A stretch of DNA of 64,000 bases from Heloderma charlesbogerti (GCA_026122225.1 JANEZZ010001677.1:372001-436000), one strand, 5' to 3'; positions 53,101 to 62,605 are shown, counted from the stretch's first letter. Notes: a model not told the origin generated them from the letters alone. Translations and numbers: made by a program.

Positions 53101-54609
53101 AAGAATCCTGCCTGACACGCTGGAGAGACAGCCTCTGCTGCCAGTCAGTGTTGACAATATTGGGCTGGATGGACCAAGGGTTTGACTCAGTATAAGGCAG
53201 CTTCCAATGTTCCTACTCCAATCAGCCCTTGATTCAAAACCACGAGGACTAGAATCTTGCTTTATTATTAAGAGAAGGGTCACAGTTCAGTGACAGAGCC
53301 CCTGCTTTGCATGCAGAAGGTCCCAGGTTCGATTCCAGGCAGCATCTCCAAGTACAGCAAGGAAGAGTTCTCTCCTGAAATCCTGGAGAGCCACTGCTGC
53401 CCGTCAGTTGCCACCTTGAGTACCATTTTGGGTAGAAAAATGGGCTACAAATAAAAAAAACATAAATAGTGGGGTAGATGGACCAGGGGTCTGACTTGGT
53501 AGAAGCCAGCTTCCGATGTTCCATCTTAAATCCACCCGTGATTCGGATCCATGAGGACTGGAATCTTTATTTATTTTTAGGGAAACAACAGCTGAAACCC
53601 TGAACAGCCGCTGCCAACCAGACTTCTCCTGGAGCCCTCCAAATGTGATGGACCACAAATCCCAGCAGCCCCCCAGCCAGCATAGTAGATCTCCAGATGT
53701 TTGGGACTTCGGCTCCCAGAAGCCCATGCCAGGTTGAAGTCCCGTGCTGGCCTAAGAGGGTCATACCCATTTTTAACTTCTCAAAGTCTCATACGGCAGG
53801 TGTGTCCGCCACGCCACAAAAAAATAGAGAGTTCTCCCTTGATCTTCTTTCTTAACTGGGCCCCCAGAAAAAAAAAATGCTTGCCCCTGCCCCGCCAGGA
53901 AGAAGGGCGACCACTCACCCATTGAATGACTCCAGTTTAGGGTGGGACATTTCCTCGGAGAGGTCCAAGCAGATGATCTGAGACAGAGATGCAAAGACAT
54001 TAAGAGAGGACCCGCTCCCACTTAGGGTATCTTTTATTCTCTTTGATGCCTTTATTTTTATGAAGGCATTCCTCAATCTGGTGCTTCTGGATGTGGCAGA
54101 CTTCAACTCCCATCAGCCCCACAGGTCACACTGGCGGGGGCTAAGGGATGTTGGAGTCCAAAAGCACAGGCTGCCCACCCCTGTACTACACAATAAGAGA
54201 TGTGAAGGCTTGGAACATAGGGGGATACGATTCCATCCCCAAGAGGTCCCAATTTTGCAGAGAGTCGGGGGAGAGAAATGGCTGTTTTGGAGAAAATGGG
54301 TGGGGGCTCACTACTCACCACTTTCTCCGGGCAGTTCACCCGTGGTGTTCGAACCTGGAACTCAGTGGGTGGTGCTGGAGCCACCCAGCTTTTGCCGTTG
54401 GCGGCCGGGGCCGGGACGCTGGTGCTCGGCGGACTGTCGGCGGTGCTGGCCGCCTCGCCTTCCCCTTCGCTGCGGCTGCCCACGCTGGCCTGGGCACTCA
54501 GGGTGCGGTCCTCCGCGCCCTCGGGGTTGGAGCGTGTGCTGGGGCGCTGCTCTGCCGCCACCTTCTCCTCCTCCTCCTCCGTCGCACTGCTGGGCTCTGA
54601 GGTGTCCAT
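47139..54609 (-). CDS. BABAM1: BABAM1 (MERIT40), BRCA1-A/BRISC complex scaffold subunit (8 coding exons)
   Basis: Exons 5' to 3' on minus: 54609-54319, 53977-53919, 52968-52848, 51660-51582, 50637-50613 (25 nt), 49200-49071, 48489-48403 and 47339-47139. The total of 993 nt gives 330 residues plus TGA, against 329 in human. Seen: an acidic N-terminus (TEEEEEKV), the tankyrase-type motif RSNPEG, QASVGSRSEGEGEAAS, then a VWA-like domain at about 95-270 starting CLDLSEEMS (a degenerate MIDAS), SQKMIEMFVRTKHKIDKSHEFA and PPPYVVRTILVYSRP. The C-terminal part LHNCMAKLLAHPLQRP precedes an acidic end (LEEEE). Known: MERIT40 bridges BRCC45 (BRE) in the BRCA1-A and BRISC deubiquitinase complexes that edit K63-linked ubiquitin. 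A likely poly(A) signal ATTAAA lies at 46989-46984. The acceptor just upstream of the start codon is unclear. Confidence 0.96.
48030..48200 (-). mobile_element. tRNA-Ala SINE with trailing linker (BABAM1 intron 7)
   Basis: Reversed unit: tail ACATAGGAAGCTGCCTTATA, body CGGCTCTCCAGGGTTTCAGG, head end TTGCCAGGGTTCAAACTTGG. On its 3' side the linker TGAATAAAGGGCTGGTTTTA is present. Confidence 0.85.
48860..49030 (-). mobile_element. L2-type LINE 3' end (BABAM1 intron 6)
   Basis: (ATTT)n then CATTTCTATACCGCCCAATA, AAGCTCTCTGGGCGGTTCAC, AAAACAATTTAAAATATA: reversed L2 terminus. It ends some 40 bp from the 49071 exon border. Confidence 0.8.
49895..50165 (+). mobile_element. tRNA-Ala SINE tail, linker and second unit (BABAM1 intron 5)
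   Basis: Tail ATGGACCAAAGGTCTGACTC ... CAGCTTCCTATGTTCC, linker TGTTTAGACCCATGAGGACC, head CCATAGCTCAGGGATAGAAG, then AAGGATCAGGTAGCAGGTGA. Confidence 0.85.
50755..50865. repeat. Palindromic MITE in BABAM1 intron 4
   Basis: Arms GGTGCGCTCCAGATGTTTTG and TCCAAACATCCAGAGGGCAC; AACTACAACTCCAATTAGCC inside. Confidence 0.8.
50866..51295. repeat. Degenerate minisatellite in BABAM1 intron 4
   Basis: Four loose units, each with AAAGCATAAGG-like, AGCAGGAGAAGGAAGTCCAC-like and (CTA/CTT)n blocks. Units begin near 50878, 50946, 51041 and 51166, so the period is uneven. The sequence is strikingly rich in TACTAC/ACTTCT triplets and lacks stops in one frame per strand for 70-90 codons. Confidence 0.75.
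51745..51835 (+). mobile_element. CR1 LINE 3' terminus (BABAM1 intron 3)
   Basis: CTGGTCGAGATGACTTCCAC then GGTCCCTTCCAACTCTAAAA and TTCTGTGATTTAT: CR1 terminus. Confidence 0.75.
51885..52005 (-). mobile_element. CORE-SINE fragment (BABAM1 intron 3)
   Basis: TTTTATCCCACAACAGTCCT, GACAGGTAGACTATGCCGAG, TTTAAACCCAGGTCTCCCCA: reversed MIR-like piece, followed by a MITE arm at 52030-52090. Confidence 0.65.
52152..52425. mobile_element. hAT-like element (BABAM1 intron 3)
   Basis: TGGGGTGCACAACCCCCAGG ... GGGCAAAATCTGGCCCTCCA; interior CGACAATATGCTGGCATTTT; end CTGAAACGGAATTTGGCCCT. Same family as 5632 and 58.6-58.9 kb. Confidence 0.6.
53015..53625 (+). mobile_element. tRNA-Ala SINE tandem array (two units plus a truncated third)
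   Basis: Unit 1: CCATGGCTCCGTGGCAGAGC, GCTTTGCATGCAGAAGGTCC, tail CTCAGTATAAGGCAGCTTCC. Linker ATTCAAAACCACGAGGACTA. Unit 2: CAGTTCAGTGACAGAGCCCC, CAGGTTCGATTCCAGGCAGC. A second linker ATTCGGATCCATGAGGACTG, then a truncated third body CTGAAACCCTGAACAGCCGC. Lies in BABAM1 intron 2. Confidence 0.88.
53626..53745. repeat. Palindromic MITE (BABAM1 intron 2)
   Basis: CCTCCAAATGTGATGGACCA, CAAATCCCAGCAGCCCCCCA and a CTCCAGATGTTTGGGACTTC arm. Confidence 0.6.
54065..54180. repeat. Palindromic MITE (BABAM1 intron 1)
   Basis: AGACTTCAACTCCCATCAGC opposes GGGATGTTGGAGTCCAAAAG. Confidence 0.65.
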
Positions 54610-54814
54610 CAGAGTTCCGCGGTCCAGTGGTGAGTCCAGGATTGCGGGGATCTTGGGGGGCTTTTGGACAGGATACAAAGGTACACGGCGCGGGATAAAA
54701 TGCCCGTTACAACGACGGGTTGAGTTTGCATGGCACCTCCACCCCCCCAACTGCTTTTAAACTTGGCAGAAATATAAAAATAGCAAGCATATAAAAGCAG
54801 AATCCAACAAGCCG

Positions 54815-55100
54815 GGTTTCCCCAACTACAACTCCCATCATCCTCAACCAGCAGAGGTAGGGAACAGTTTGAGGAATGCTGCAATGGGCTAAACCTGCCT
54901 TCCCCTGAGGTAGTGCCCTCTTGACTACAACTCCTAGCATCCCCCAGACAGCTTGGGAGTTGTAGTCCGACACATTGGGAGGACACCTGCTTGCAGGAGG
55001 CTGATGCAGACAATACTGAACTGGAGCAATGGTCTGACTGGGTATAAGGTCCTTTATTCAGAACCCTGAGGACTAGAATCTTCCTGTGGGAAGGACCGCA
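54815..55100. repeat. MITE arms joined to a tRNA-Ala SINE tail and linker
   Basis: MITE: CAACTACAACTCCCATCATC and ACTACAACTCCTAGCATCCC / GGGAGTTGTAGTCCGACACA (54815-54985). SINE tail: TGCAGACAATACTGAACTGG ... GACTGGGTATAAGG, then linker CCTTTATTCAGAACCCTGAG (54990-55100). Confidence 0.7.
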
Positions 55101-55467
55101 GCCCCGAGGCGGTGCACAGACACCACCTGCAAACCGCAGGCACCTTTTTGCATGCAGGAAGGAGGGATCCAAAGTGAACCAATAAACAAACACATCCCAA
55201 GTCTCCAAGACAAAAGTCTACGGCGGGACGGGAAATACGAGAAAGCAAACCCACGAAGCACCTATACAAATACAGGTCTGAATTAGACAGCCGCTTGCAA
55301 AAAAAGGAAAGTTGGACCAAGTTGATTCGAAACGCCGTTCCTCTGGGCCGTCTCTTATTTGCACAGATTCAAGCGCTTTAGAGTTTTCTGCAGTTTTTGC
55401 CAAACATTCTGCAGCCGCTCTGTAAGCGAGGAATTTTCAGAAGATTATGGCTGAGAGTGCAAGCCTA

Positions 55468-55552
55468 TGCACGTTTAGACACAAAAAGTCCTACAACTCC
55501 AGCATCCCCAAGGTGCTGAGAGCTGTAGGACTTTTTTCTGTCTAAACGTGCA
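55468..55552. repeat. Near-perfect palindromic element
   Basis: TGCACGTTTAGACA ... TGTCTAAACGTGCA are exact reverse complements; inside, AAAAAGTCCTACAACTC opposes GAGCTGTAGGACTTTTTT around CAGC..GCTG. Confidence 0.85.
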
Positions 55553-55559
55553 CCCTTGG

Positions 55560-55965
55560 GCTATATCCTATACCCAACTTACCTGGCAGTACATCCTATT
55601 GAACACCTGAGCAGGTACAGATAAGATCACACCGCTAGAAGCTACCAGGACCTTTGCAGCAGTTAAAAAGGTTCTGGATTAATTTGGGGTGACTTTTGCT
55701 TATGGGAATATTGCTACACCACCCCAAATATACGCTAAATCCAAATCCCTGTATATATCCTATTTAAACAGTAAGAGACAACTGCAGTATAACATTTTAT
55801 AATAATTTCCCTTAAGAATAACACACAGAGATGTTGCCAGAGCTTTTGTAACCTAAGGAAAGCCTTTTATGAAACAGGACGGGGGGTTTTGGCAGGAAAG
55901 GAACTAAGGGCCGACATGAAAGCGGCTTATATAATTATACATAGCGTGGAGAAAGTGGACTTAGA
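55560..55965. other. Upstream BABAM1 intron, no feature seen
   Basis: AT-rich with no recognised repeat or exon. Confidence 0.4.
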
Positions 55966-55967
55966 AT

Positions 55968-56925
55968 CATAGAACAGTAGGGTTAAGGGGCCTACAAGGC
56001 CATCGAGTCCAACCCCCTGCTCAATGCAGGAATCCAAGTCAGAGCATCCCTGACAGATGGCTGTCCAGCCTCGTCTTGAAGGCCTCCAGTGTGGGAGAGC
56101 CCACCACCTCCCCAGGGAATTGGTTCCATTGTCGTATTGCTCTGACACTCAGGAAGTTTTTCCTGATGTTCAGCCGGAATCTGGCTTCCTGTCACTTGAG
56201 CCCATTATTCCGTGTCCTGCACTCTGGGATGATCAAGAAGAGATCCTGGCCTTCTTCTCTGGGACAACCTTTCAAGTACTTGAAGAGCGCTATCATATCT
56301 CCCCTCGGTCTTCTCTTCTCAAGGCTAAACATGCCCAGTTCTTTCAGTCTCTCTTCACAGGGCTTTGTTTCCAGTCCCCTGATCATCTTTGTTGCCCTCC
56401 TCTGAACCCTCTCCAGCTTGTCTGCATCCTTCTTCAAGTGTGGTGCCCAGAACTGGACACAGTACTCCAGATGAGGCCTAACCAGTGCTGAGTTGAGTAG
56501 AGGGGAACTAGCACTTCCCGGGATTTGGAAGCGATGCTTCTATGAATGCAGCCCAAAAGAGCATTTGCCTTTTTTGCAGCCACATCCCATTGTTGGCTCA
56601 TCTTCAGCTTGTGATCGACAACAATTCCAAGATCCTTCTCGCTCGTCGTGTGGTTGAGCCACGTATCCCCCATCTTGTAACTGTGCCTTCGGTTTCTTTG
56701 TCCTAGGTGCAGAACTGGGCATTTGTCCCCATTAAATGCCATTCTGTTGTTTTCTGCCCAGCGCTCCAGTCTATCCAGATCACTTTCAATTTTGTTTCCG
56801 TCTTCCAAAGTATTAGCTATCCCGCCCAATTTGGTGTCATCTGCAAATCTGATCAGCATTCCCTGCTGATCAAATTCAAGCCTTAATTCAAGCCTCAATT
56901 CAGTCTTGGTCTCAAATTCTCCTGC
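55968..56925 (-). mobile_element. CR1 LINE, 3' third with RT C-terminus (BABAM1 5' intron)
   Basis: The minus strand encodes FADDTKLGGIANTLEDGNKI, SDLDRLERWAENNRMAFNGD, LGIVVDHKLKMSQQWD, then (other frame) [20 protein letters not shown] and [14 protein letters not shown], followed by a UTR ending in TGTTCTATGATTC. One frameshift near 56435 separates the parts. Confidence 0.9.
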
Positions 56926-57349
56926 GTATTTTATTTCTTCACTTGACCGGCTCGTGGCACCAGCAAGACGAGCTTTGCAAGAGCTGAGCTGCCGCATCAA
57001 ACCAGACAGCCATTGCAAGAGCTCACTAAATCCCAAATTTACCATCGGAAGGCAATTGCGTCTTGTTGGTTCGCCAACCGCCTGGGGAAGCTTAGGAGGG
57101 GTACAGAAAACACCACTTACGGAATCCAGTGGCTCTAAAATCCTTTGCAGCTAAAAGAAAGTTGGTAAGGGAAATAAGGCTGCGCTCCTCAAGGCACACC
57201 CAGCAAGAAGTTGGAGATGATGAGGAAGAGAAGCTTTTTGCACCACAAATGGCATTCTTTGCTCCATCATCAAGACCAGTTTCTTTGCAAATCTCCCATA
57301 CACACACACAGGATTTTGTTCTCTCCTATTTTCCTTGCAAATCACTCAC

Positions 57350-57495
57350 CTGGACCCTCTTGACGCAAACTGGACGGTGCTTTGCAAGCCACCTGCAAAC
57401 ACAGAACCACCAGCCAGCTTGCAAAGCCCCTTTTTCCAAACCGGGCCGGAAACGTGTTGGAAGGAAGGGATGAAACCTGCCCCGCCTCCGCCGCC
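57350..57495 (-). other. BABAM1: Probable untranslated first exon of BABAM1
   Basis: On the minus strand a strong donor (CCAG followed by GTGAGTGATT) ends an exon at 57350. It lies just downstream of a promoter-type motif at 57499-57520 and 2.7 kb upstream of the first coding exon on the same strand. The 5' limit is a guess from the motif position, and the acceptor used before 54609 was not settled. Confidence 0.55.
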
Positions 57496-57545
57496 GCAGG
57501 GGCTGCTGGGACTTGTAGTTTCCATCTAAAGGCGAGGCAGAAGCG
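57496..57545 (-). promoter_or_regulatory. BABAM1 core promoter candidate with ZNF143/THAP11-type motif
   Basis: The minus strand reads ACTACAAGTCCCAGCAGCCC followed by CTGCGGCGGCGG, a close match to the ZNF143/THAP11 'SBS' promoter motif (ACTACAAnTCCCAGnAnGC). It is CpG-rich and sits immediately upstream of the inferred first exon. Motif seen in sequence; promoter role inferred. Confidence 0.6.
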
Positions 57546-57750
57546 CTGGAGTGTTGCCGCCGGAGCGTCTTGCAAAAATTTGGCGTGCTCCATACATTTT
57601 CCATGTCATTTCCCTGTTTTTTTATTTAAAAAAAAAAAGCAAAACCAAGACAGAAGCCATGCCCACCTCAGAGAGGGCTCTCTGTCCATGCTCAAAGGAA
57701 CTCTTGAGTTTTTTTTCCATAGTTGCTTCCTATCAGAAGGTTCCTATCAG

Positions 57751-58515
57751 ACGATACCACCCTAATGGCAGAAAGCAAAGAGCATCTGAAGAGCCTCTTG
57801 TTGAGGGTGAAAGAGGAGAGTGCAAAAGCTGGTTTGAAACTCAACATTAAGAAAACTAATATCACGGCATCTGGCCCCATCACTTCCTGGCATATAGAAG
57901 GGGAAGAAATGGAAGCAGGGACAGATTTTACTTTCTTGGGCGCCAAGATCACCGCAGACGGTGACTGCAGCCATGAAATTAAAAGACGCTTGCTCCTTGG
58001 GAGGAAAGCTATGGCAAACCTGGACAGCATAGTAAGAAGCAGAGACATCACCTTGCCGACAAAGGTCCGTCTAATCAAAGCTATGGTTTTCCCAGTAGTA
58101 ATGTATGGCTGTGAGAGCTGGACCATAAGGAAGGCTGAGTGCCGAAGAATCAATGCTTTCGAACTGTGGTGCTGGAGAAGACTCTTACGAGTCCCCTGGA
58201 CTGCAAGGAGGTCAGATCAGTCCATCCTAAAGGAAATCAACCCTGAGTGCTCATTGGAAGGACAGAGACTGAAGTTCAAATATTTTGGCCACCTAATGCG
58301 AAGAGAAAACTCCCTGGAAAAGACCCTGATGCTGGGAAAGACTGAAGGCAAAAGGAGAAGGGGACGGCAGAGGATGAGATGGCTGGATAGCATCACCGAT
58401 GCAATGAATATGGACTTGAGCACGCTCCGGGAGAGAGCGCAGGACCGGAAGGCCTGGCGTGCTGTGGTCGATGGGGTCATGAAGAGTCGGACACGACTGA
58501 ACAACAACAACGACA
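57751..58515 (+). mobile_element. BovB LINE 3' fragment next to the BABAM1 promoter
   Basis: Long open C-terminal piece (KEESAKAGLKLNIKKTNI, FTFLGAKITADGDCSHEI, KYFGHLMRRENSLEKTLMLG, WRAVVDGVMKSRTRLNNNND) to GAACAACAACAACG. ATCAGAAGG occurs at 57732-57740 and 58516-58524, the target-site duplication. Confidence 0.93.
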
Positions 58516-58599
58516 ATCAGAAGGGAAAGAGCCCCCCTTGAAAGGGTACTGCCAGAAGGCACGCTCTCTGCATGCGCTCAGCGTCCTTTTTTTTTTTAC

Positions 58600-58943
58600 G
58601 CCTTTGTTTTGTAGCAAAAGTGAAGACCTTCAGGCCAGATTGGACCTTCGTGGGGTCCCAATTCAGTCCACTGGCTTTCCCCGAACGGCTGCACCCCTTC
58701 CCCTGGTCCCACCCTTTCCCCGTACTGCCGAGAACTTGGTGTCTTCCCGGCTTTTGTGCAGTTTCCCCCACTATTCTAAACGGAAATGCCTTCCTGAGAC
58801 TTGCAGGAAGCTTTAAGATATAATATGCTGCCATTTTTTGGGACTGCCGGCCCTGCCTCCACTTCTGGAATGCGGCCCCTGAAAGCTTCTCCGAAATGTA
58901 ATGCAGCCCTTGGGCTGAAAGAGGCTTGACACTCCTGTTTTGT
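58600..58943 (-). mobile_element. hAT-like element
   Basis: The minus strand begins CAGGAGTGTCAAGCCTCTTT, with TTCAGCCCAAGGGCTGCATT, and contains the AGCATATTATATCTTAAAGC block shared with the other copies. A minus open frame runs through it and beyond (to 59194) but no transposase motif is visible. Confidence 0.6.
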
Positions 58944-58944
58944 A

Positions 58945-59440
58945 GGGAAAGCACTTTGCACATGCTCAGAAGATTGCGGATCAGCTGCACAGGCTGCTCC
59001 TGCGGGCTGGCTTCGTTGCCATCAGCCAGACCCTGTGTCATCTGAAGCTTCACGGCTGCCGTCCCGTTCCCTGAAGAGCTGGGATTGTTTCTCCAGACGG
59101 CCCCCTCCACCACCATATCCCCAATTCGATCGCATGCCTTTCTGTGGATTTTAATTGTAAGCCGCTCTGAGAGCCAGTTTTGCCTGAAAAGCAAGACAGA
59201 GGAAAAAGTCCATTAGCAGGGGTTAGTGGATAGGTGGATATTTGCAAAATACCCCTTAACTATCAAGTGTGTTAGTCAGTCATATCAGAACTGCCTTTAC
59301 TTTGTATGGGAATCCCTATTAACACAGGAAAGAAACAAAGGAAAGAGAAGAAGGTCTATTAGTGTGGACTGGCGAATAGGTGGATATGTGCAAAATACCG
59401 ATTAAAATAAATATTCTTGCCTTCAAAGCACTTCGTATGT
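58945..59440. other. Unassigned intergenic stretch
   Basis: ATTGTAAGCCGCTCTGAGAG at about 59153 resembles an L2-type terminus on +. The rest is not recognised. Confidence 0.4.
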
Positions 59441-59615
59441 ATTATGTAGCTGTAATCCTTACAGTGGCCCTGCATTATTGCCCCCATTTTGTAAACGGGG
59501 TGAACAGAGGTTGAGAGAGACCTCAAGGTCACCTAATCTGTCCCTGGCAGAGGTGAGATTCAAACCCGAGACTTCCTGATTTTTAGCGGTCACCTAGCTG
59601 CTGATCTGGCACCCC
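59440..59615 (-). mobile_element. MIR/CORE-SINE-like fragment
   Basis: GCCCCCATTTTGTAAACGGG, CTCAAGGTCACCTAATCTGT, GAGATTCAAACCCGAGACTT is a reversed MIR-type sequence. Confidence 0.65.
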
Positions 59616-59849
59616 ATGGAAGACATGACTGATCAGCATTATCGGAAAGGGCATGTTTTTGCTTTTGTTCACACTTCCCAGTGCACGGGGGAGCTTCAGG
59701 GTCAAAGAGGAATTAATTCTGTCATTTTTTGTAAGATCTCTTTACAAGTATAAGAGCCGATTAAGCCAGAAATAATGCTGGTCTTTAAAAGAGCATCAGT
59801 TCCCCCAGAAGCATTTTTCTGTCTCCTTTTGCAGGATACACGTCAACCG

Positions 59850-60045
59850 CGCCTCTCTTCCTAGTCTCACATCGCTTTTTTAAATCTTTGCATCGCCGCT
59901 AGATTCTGTTTTTGGTTATTGGTTCTACTTTATGCTGTCATTTTAAACTTTTATAGTTTATGCTGTATTTTATGATTTTAATGGTTGTGAACCACCCTGA
60001 GAACTTCGGCTGCTGGGCAGTGTAGAAATGCAATTAATTAATTAA
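59850..60045 (+). mobile_element. L2-type LINE 3' end
   Basis: GGTTGTGAACCACCCTGAGA then ACTTCGGCTGCTGGGCAGTG and (AATT)n: L2 terminus. Confidence 0.75.
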
Positions 60046-60176
60046 TTAACATGCAGACAGAACGCTGCTGCAGCCTCTCTAATGTAGCTGGCCGGTCTGC
60101 CCAGCACCTAGCACAGGAAGAAGTAACTGCGTGGATTATTCTGTATTCTTGACACATTTTGACTGAGCTACAATGG

Positions 60177-60735
60177 TGACTGCAGCCGTGAAATTACAAG
60201 ACGCTTGCTCCTTGGGAGGAAAGCTATGGCAAACCTAGACAGCATAGTAAGAAGCAGAGACATCACCTTGCCTACAAAGGTCCGAATAATCAAAGCTATG
60301 GTTTTCCCCGTAGCAACGTATGGCTGTGAGAGCTGGACTATAAGGAAGGCTGAGCGCCGAAGAATCGATGCTTTCGAACTGTGGTGCTGGAGAAGACTCT
60401 TACGCATCCCCTGGACTGCAAGGAGGTCAAATCAGTCCATCCGAAAGGAAATCAACCCTGAGTGCTCATTGGAAGGACAGAGACTGAAGCTGAAGCTCAA
60501 CTATTTTGGCCACCTAATGCGAAGAGAAAACTCCCTGGAAAAGACCCTGATGCTGGGAAAGACTGAAGGCAAAAGGAGAAGGGGACGGCAGAGGATGAGA
60601 TGGCTGGATAGCATCACTGATGCAATGGGTATGAACTTGAGCACGCTCCGGGAGAGAGCGCAGGACAGGAAGGCCTGGCGTGCTCTGGTCCATGGGGTCA
60701 CGAAGAGTCGGACACGACTGAACGACCGAACAACA
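60177..60735 (+). mobile_element. BovB LINE 3' fragment
   Basis: Open C-terminal piece (MVFPVATYGCESWTIRKAER, NYFGHLMRRENSLEKTLMLG, WRALVHGVTKSRTRLNDR) to (AAC)n. The 7-mer ACAATGG flanks it at 60170-60176 and 60736-60742. Confidence 0.93.
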
Positions 60736-60954
60736 ACAATGGATGTATTTTTAGCACTGCCTTATGATGTTTATCAGAAATGAAAAAACAGAGTGCAGCT
60801 GTTTTCTTTCTGAGTGGCCAATTTTTCCAGCTGTTTTCCATCCCTTGTGGGCAGCAGTGAGTGGGCACCAGCTGCAAAAGCAACTGAGTGGCCCTCTTGA
60901 CACCACTACCACCCACGCTGGAGAAACTTCTTTAGCTGTGAAATGAGCCCAGTA

Positions 60955-61135
60955 GACCAGGGGGACGCAACCTGTTCGGGCCTTGGTGCACCCTGGGCAA
61001 TTTGAGGAAAGCTTCCTAGGCACCATCACAAAATGGCTACCCATGGGAGGTGTGGCCAAGACCAAGCAACCTGCCCCAAAGACTGAGTACAAGGTAGATG
61101 TGGGCTCTGAGCCCCAATACACTAAATAATTGCTT
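60955..61135 (+). mobile_element. hAT-like scrap
   Basis: CAGGGGGACGCAACCTGTTC, GCAATTTGAGGAAAGCTTCC and CACCATCACAAAATGGCTAC match the family seen at 22258-22370. Confidence 0.45.
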
Positions 61136-61333
61136 TGAGCCCGCTATTTTCGGCACCAACAGGAACCTGTATCACAGCAATGCCTGGTGCCAGTAAGAAA
61201 ATGTGTTAATTTTAAGAAGAAACTGCTCTCTTTAGCATGCACCAAGAAAGGTGTACCACTCAGTAGACTGCCACTTATGTCCATTTCACTGATGCCAAAG
61301 AACCACTTGATATCTCGAGCTTTTTGTTTTCTT

Positions 61334-61337
<4 letters not shown>

Positions 61338-61367
<30 letters not shown>

Positions 61368-61372
61368 TAAAC
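61338..61372. repeat. (TTGC)n microsatellite
   Basis: About eight TTGC/GCTT tetranucleotides. Confidence 0.95.
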
Positions 61373-61663
61373 AAATCACGCCTGTGTTCCTTTCCTAGTT
61401 TTCCAAATTGCTCCAGACTGCAGTCCCAGAATCTCGCTGTGTGTTCAAGGTTAAAGGCCAGCGCCGAAGACGTTCCCTACCAAAGCACAGCCCCTTCCTC
61501 TCGCTGAGGACAGGAAACCTGCGCAGGCAGTGGGAAGTTTGGGAACAAACAGGAAGGAGCTGCCGTCATCCATTACAGGGCGGCCTGCCCAACCCAGCGC
61601 TACCAGGCTGGGCTGTTTCGGCAACGTTGCTCCACTCCGTGGCTCTTTGGAGAAGAAGCAGGA

Positions 61664-61672
61664 ATGGAGGAG
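61664..61672 (+). CDS. USHBP1: Possible first coding exon of USHBP1 (ATG GAG GAG then donor)
   Basis: ATGGAGGAG in good context (GGA before the ATG, G at +4) is followed directly by gtaggt, a donor-like sequence. Joined to the exon starting at 63870 it stays in frame (MEEGEVDPIDGG...). It would encode only three residues. The context is suggestive but a chance match is possible. Confidence 0.35.
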
Positions 61673-61779
61673 GTAGGTGTGACACGGGGTCCTGAGGGCT
61701 CTGAACTCATCCTGTCTTGGTGCTGATTTTGCCCAGTCTTCTAGAGTGGGATTTAAGTAGAGATGGGACAGCTGTCAGG

Positions 61780-62220
61780 GATGCTTTGATGCAAGAGTCC
61801 TGCCTTGAGCAGGGTGGATGGCAGGGTGGATGGCAGGGTGGACTAGATGGCCTTGAAGGACCCTTCCAACACTAAAACTCTATGACTGTACGCTTGAGGT
61901 TGGGGGTCAGGATGGTGAAGGGGCCTGGAAACTAAGCCCTAGAAGGAATGGTTGAAAGAGCTGGGTACATTTAACCTGGAGAAGAGAGGATTAAGGGGAG
62001 ATGTGATCATGGCCTTCCAACATCAGGAACGTTGCCATGCTGAAGGTGGAGCAGAATTTGTTGTCTCTTGCTCCAGAGGGCAGCACTAGAACCCATTGTT
62101 TGAAACTGCAGGGAGGTAGATTTCGGCTAAACGTTAGGAGAAGCTTCCTAATGGTAACCGCTGTTCAGCAGTCGAACAGGCTGCTCTGGGTGATGTTGGG
62201 TTCTTCTTTGCTGGAAAGTC
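61780..62220 (+). mobile_element. CR1 LINE 3' pieces
   Basis: Terminus GGTGGACTAGATGGCCTTGA ... ACTAAAACTCTATGACTGT (61830-61890), preceded by three GGGTGGATGGCA units, then an internal CR1 piece (GAGCTGGGTACATTTAACCT, AGGTAGATTTCGGCTAAACG) to about 62220. The parts are out of normal order, so at least two insertions or a rearrangement. Confidence 0.8.
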
Positions 62221-62319
62221 GGCGTGACTTTCTTGTGAGTAGACATGCATACGATTGTGCTGTAAAAAGGCCACTATGGCCTTGGGAAGGTTTACTTATT
62301 TACTCATTATTATATATTC

Positions 62320-62385
62320 ATTTTCATTTATTTCCTTTCTATACTGCCCAATAGCTGGGGGCTCTCTGAGCGGTTCTCAATAGTT
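62320..62385 (-). mobile_element. L2-type LINE terminal scrap
   Basis: CTTTCTATACTGCCCAATAG then CTGGGGGCTCTCTGAGCGGT. Confidence 0.75.
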
Positions 62386-62394
62386 GATTCCCAG

Positions 62395-62605
62395 CTTTCT
62401 TCCTCTTGCAAGGAACCCAAGGCAGCTTACATGTTCTCCTTCCTCCTCCTCTCCATTTAATCCTCACAACAGCCCTATGAGGTAGACTAGTCTGAGAGTC
62501 AGTGACTGGCCCAAAGGCACCCATGAGCGTCATGGCCAAGTGGGGACTTGAACCCAGGTCTCCCAAGCCCCAGTCCAACACTCCAACCACTACACCACGC
62601 TGTCT
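62395..62605 (-). mobile_element. CORE-SINE (MIR-like)
   Basis: CAAGGAACCCAAGGCAGCTT ... TATGAGGTAGACTAGTCTGA, GACTGGCCCAAAGGCACCCA, CACTCCAACCACTACACCAC: reversed nearly full-length copy directly next to the L2 scrap. Confidence 0.85.

Noticed and set aside
54278..54760. 160-codon + frames over the first BABAM1 coding exon
   Set aside because: Shadow of the GC-rich BABAM1 exon on minus.
58517..59194. 225-codon minus frame
   Set aside because: It runs across a BovB flank, a hAT-like element and an L2-like end; no transposase or host domain recognised.
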